Assembly (NCBI GenBank): GCA_030836965.1
Contig: JAUPLM010000134.1
Span: 1 to 6,184 of the forward strand
Length of the DNA stretch: 6,184 bases
Origin: Thermodesulfobacteriota bacterium
Lineage (GTDB): Bacteria; Desulfobacterota; Desulfobacteria; Desulfobacterales; RPRI01
Reading direction: 5' to 3'
Position 1 is the first letter of the stretch, and each line of letters opens with the position of its first letter. The notes under the pieces were generated by a model, which saw only the letters and a list, made by a program, of their open reading frames with translations, was not told the DNA's origin and searched no databases. The translations under genes were made by a program, and so were the position numbers. This document shows positions 5,161 to 6,184 of this stretch, piece after piece.

Positions 5161-6184
5161 ATGACCTTGCCGGAAGCGGATAAAAAAGGCGGCCTGAAGG
5201 GGCTTGATGCCGGATCAATAGAGATGGTTCTGGAAACTGTCGACAGGCTCAGAAAGAGGCTTCTTACGAGGGAGAAAATTCTGGAGTTTGATAAAAAGGA
5301 AATTTTCCCTGAAGAGACTATCAGGCATATGCTCAGCCCCGAAATAGGACTGCAGCTCCTCGGAATTCCCGAAGTTTATGGAGGAATGGGAGGGGGCGCG
5401 CGGGATATCTGTATTTTAACCCGCGAAATGGCAAAGATTTGTCTCGGGATAACTACCGCCTTTTTTGCTATCCAGCTTGGCGCTGACCCACTGATTGTGG
5501 GCGGCACGGAAGAGCAAAAAAAGAAATGGCTTGGCGCAATCGCCGACGGATCATCCCTTGTCGCCTACGCAGTTACAGAGCCTGATGCCGGGAGCAATGT
5601 TGCGGCAATAAAGACAAAAGCCGATCCTGTAGTAAATGATGAAGGAAAAATTACAGGGTATATAATAAACGGCGCCAAACAGTTTATCTCTACCGGGGGA
5701 TACGCCGATTTTATTACACTTTTAGCCGATACGCCGGAAGGCCCCGCTTTTTTTGTTGTCGAAAAAGAGGCAAAGGGCTTTATACGGGGCAGGAGCGAAG
5801 AAAAACACGGCATACGCGCTTCAAACACCTCGCCTCTTTCCTTTACGGACGTATTTGTGCCGGTTGAAAACCTGATCGGCGGAGTACCGGGGCAGGGATT
5901 AAAACAGGCAAACAAGGTTTTCGGATATACAAGGGTTATGGTTGCGGCAATGGCTCTCGGGGCCGGAGAAGCATCCCTTAACATTCTTATCCCGTATGCC
6001 AAAGAAAGGATTCAGTTCGGATCTCCTCTTTCCGAAAAACAGGGTTACACGCATAAACTGGTTGTTTCGGATGCTGTAAGACTTGAAGCTGCCGCGGCAT
6101 ACATCGACGGGATTGCGGAACGGCTTGATTCCGGAGAAGAAGATCTCCAGGTTGAAGGTTCAATAGCAAAACTCTTTGCCTCTG
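5161..6184 (+). CDS. Acyl-CoA dehydrogenase family flavoprotein, 3' end outside the window
   Basis: The first 341 codons of an FAD enzyme that introduces an alpha-beta double bond into acyl-CoA, passing electrons to an electron-transfer flavoprotein. There is no stop from the ATG at 5161 to the window edge. The N-terminal helical domain covers about 20-130, including LGIPEVYGGMGGG (67-79). The first family signature is YAVTEPDAGSN (135-145) and the FAD-contacting strand is INGAKQFISTGG (169-180). The helical C-terminal domain begins near 250, with YAKERIQFGSPLS (279-291) as the second signature. Two positions differ from the common form: GSN replaces GSD, and STGG replaces the usual SNG-type turn. 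The first 20-40 residues are an extra, charged N-terminus. The catalytic Glu near the C-terminus is beyond the window. GAGGA (5146-5150), 10 nt upstream inside rpmF, serves as ribosome site, suggesting translational coupling. The chain length of the substrate cannot be told. Confidence 0.9.
   Translation, partial: MTLPEADKKGGLKGLDAGSIEMVLETVDRLRKRLLTREKILEFDKKEIFPEETIRHMLSPEIGLQLLGIPEVYGGMGGGARDICILTREMAKICLGITTAFFAIQLGADPLIVGGTEEQKKKWLGAIADGSSLVAYAVTEPDAGSNVAAIKTKADPVVNDEGKITGYIINGAKQFISTGGYADFITLLADTPEGPAFFVVEKEAKGFIRGRSEEKHGIRASNTSPLSFTDVFVPVENLIGGVPGQGLKQANKVFGYTRVMVAAMALGAGEASLNILIPYAKERIQFGSPLSEKQGYTHKLVVSDAVRLEAAAAYIDGIAERLDSGEEDLQVEGSIAKLFAS

Noticed and set aside
5565..6002. A 145-residue leftward reading frame
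   Set aside because: It is antisense to the clear acyl-CoA dehydrogenase, whose family motifs lie on the plus strand; the low stop density there comes from GC-rich codons.

Overview
The window reads as an ordinary chromosomal stretch of a Gram-negative, probably anaerobic bacterium. The best guess is a Desulfobacterota (deltaproteobacterial) relative. The reasons are a lipoprotein with a standard lipobox, a PaaI-type thioesterase, a rhodanese-ferritin fusion that appears to use selenocysteine, and an rpmF gene joined to acyl-CoA metabolism. This taxonomic guess is inference, because no marker gene here is decisive.

Layout. Positions 1-1373 form a leftward operon: a small lipoprotein, a hotdog-fold (PaaI-type) thioesterase, and a rhodanese plus ferritin-like protein that runs off the left edge. 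A promoter-like site lies at 1448-1477. Divergent from it is a rightward tautomerase-superfamily gene (1571-1960), which converges on a leftward DUF456 membrane protein (2008-2487). Next come a leftward tRNA-Gln(CUG) with a clear sigma70-type promoter (2752-2868), a 226-bp non-coding element with long inverted terminal repeats (2937-3162), and leftward gltX (3169-4590). A 381-bp AT-rich spacer with several short perfect palindromes follows. It ends in a promoter that drives rightward rpmF and an acyl-CoA dehydrogenase gene, which runs off the right edge.

Main discovery. The rhodanese reading frame is interrupted only by one in-frame TGA (424-426). That TGA sits exactly where the catalytic cysteine of the active-site loop belongs: the frame reads VITY-TGA-ASGVRSR. 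It then stays open for 141 more codons to the window edge, covering the rest of the rhodanese domain and a rubrerythrin/ferritin-like domain. A hairpin that fits the bacterial SECIS geometry begins 10 nt after the TGA. Four other genes in the window end at TGA at sensible C-termini, so a genome-wide reassigned TGA is unlikely. A gene caller would annotate only a 74-residue fragment; the sequence supports a selenoprotein of at least 216 residues.

The second structure worth attention is the 226-bp inverted-repeat element between tRNA-Gln and gltX, which looks like a MITE or another structured intergenic repeat. The remaining genes are conventional, although pairing rpmF with an acyl-CoA dehydrogenase instead of plsX is a less usual arrangement.
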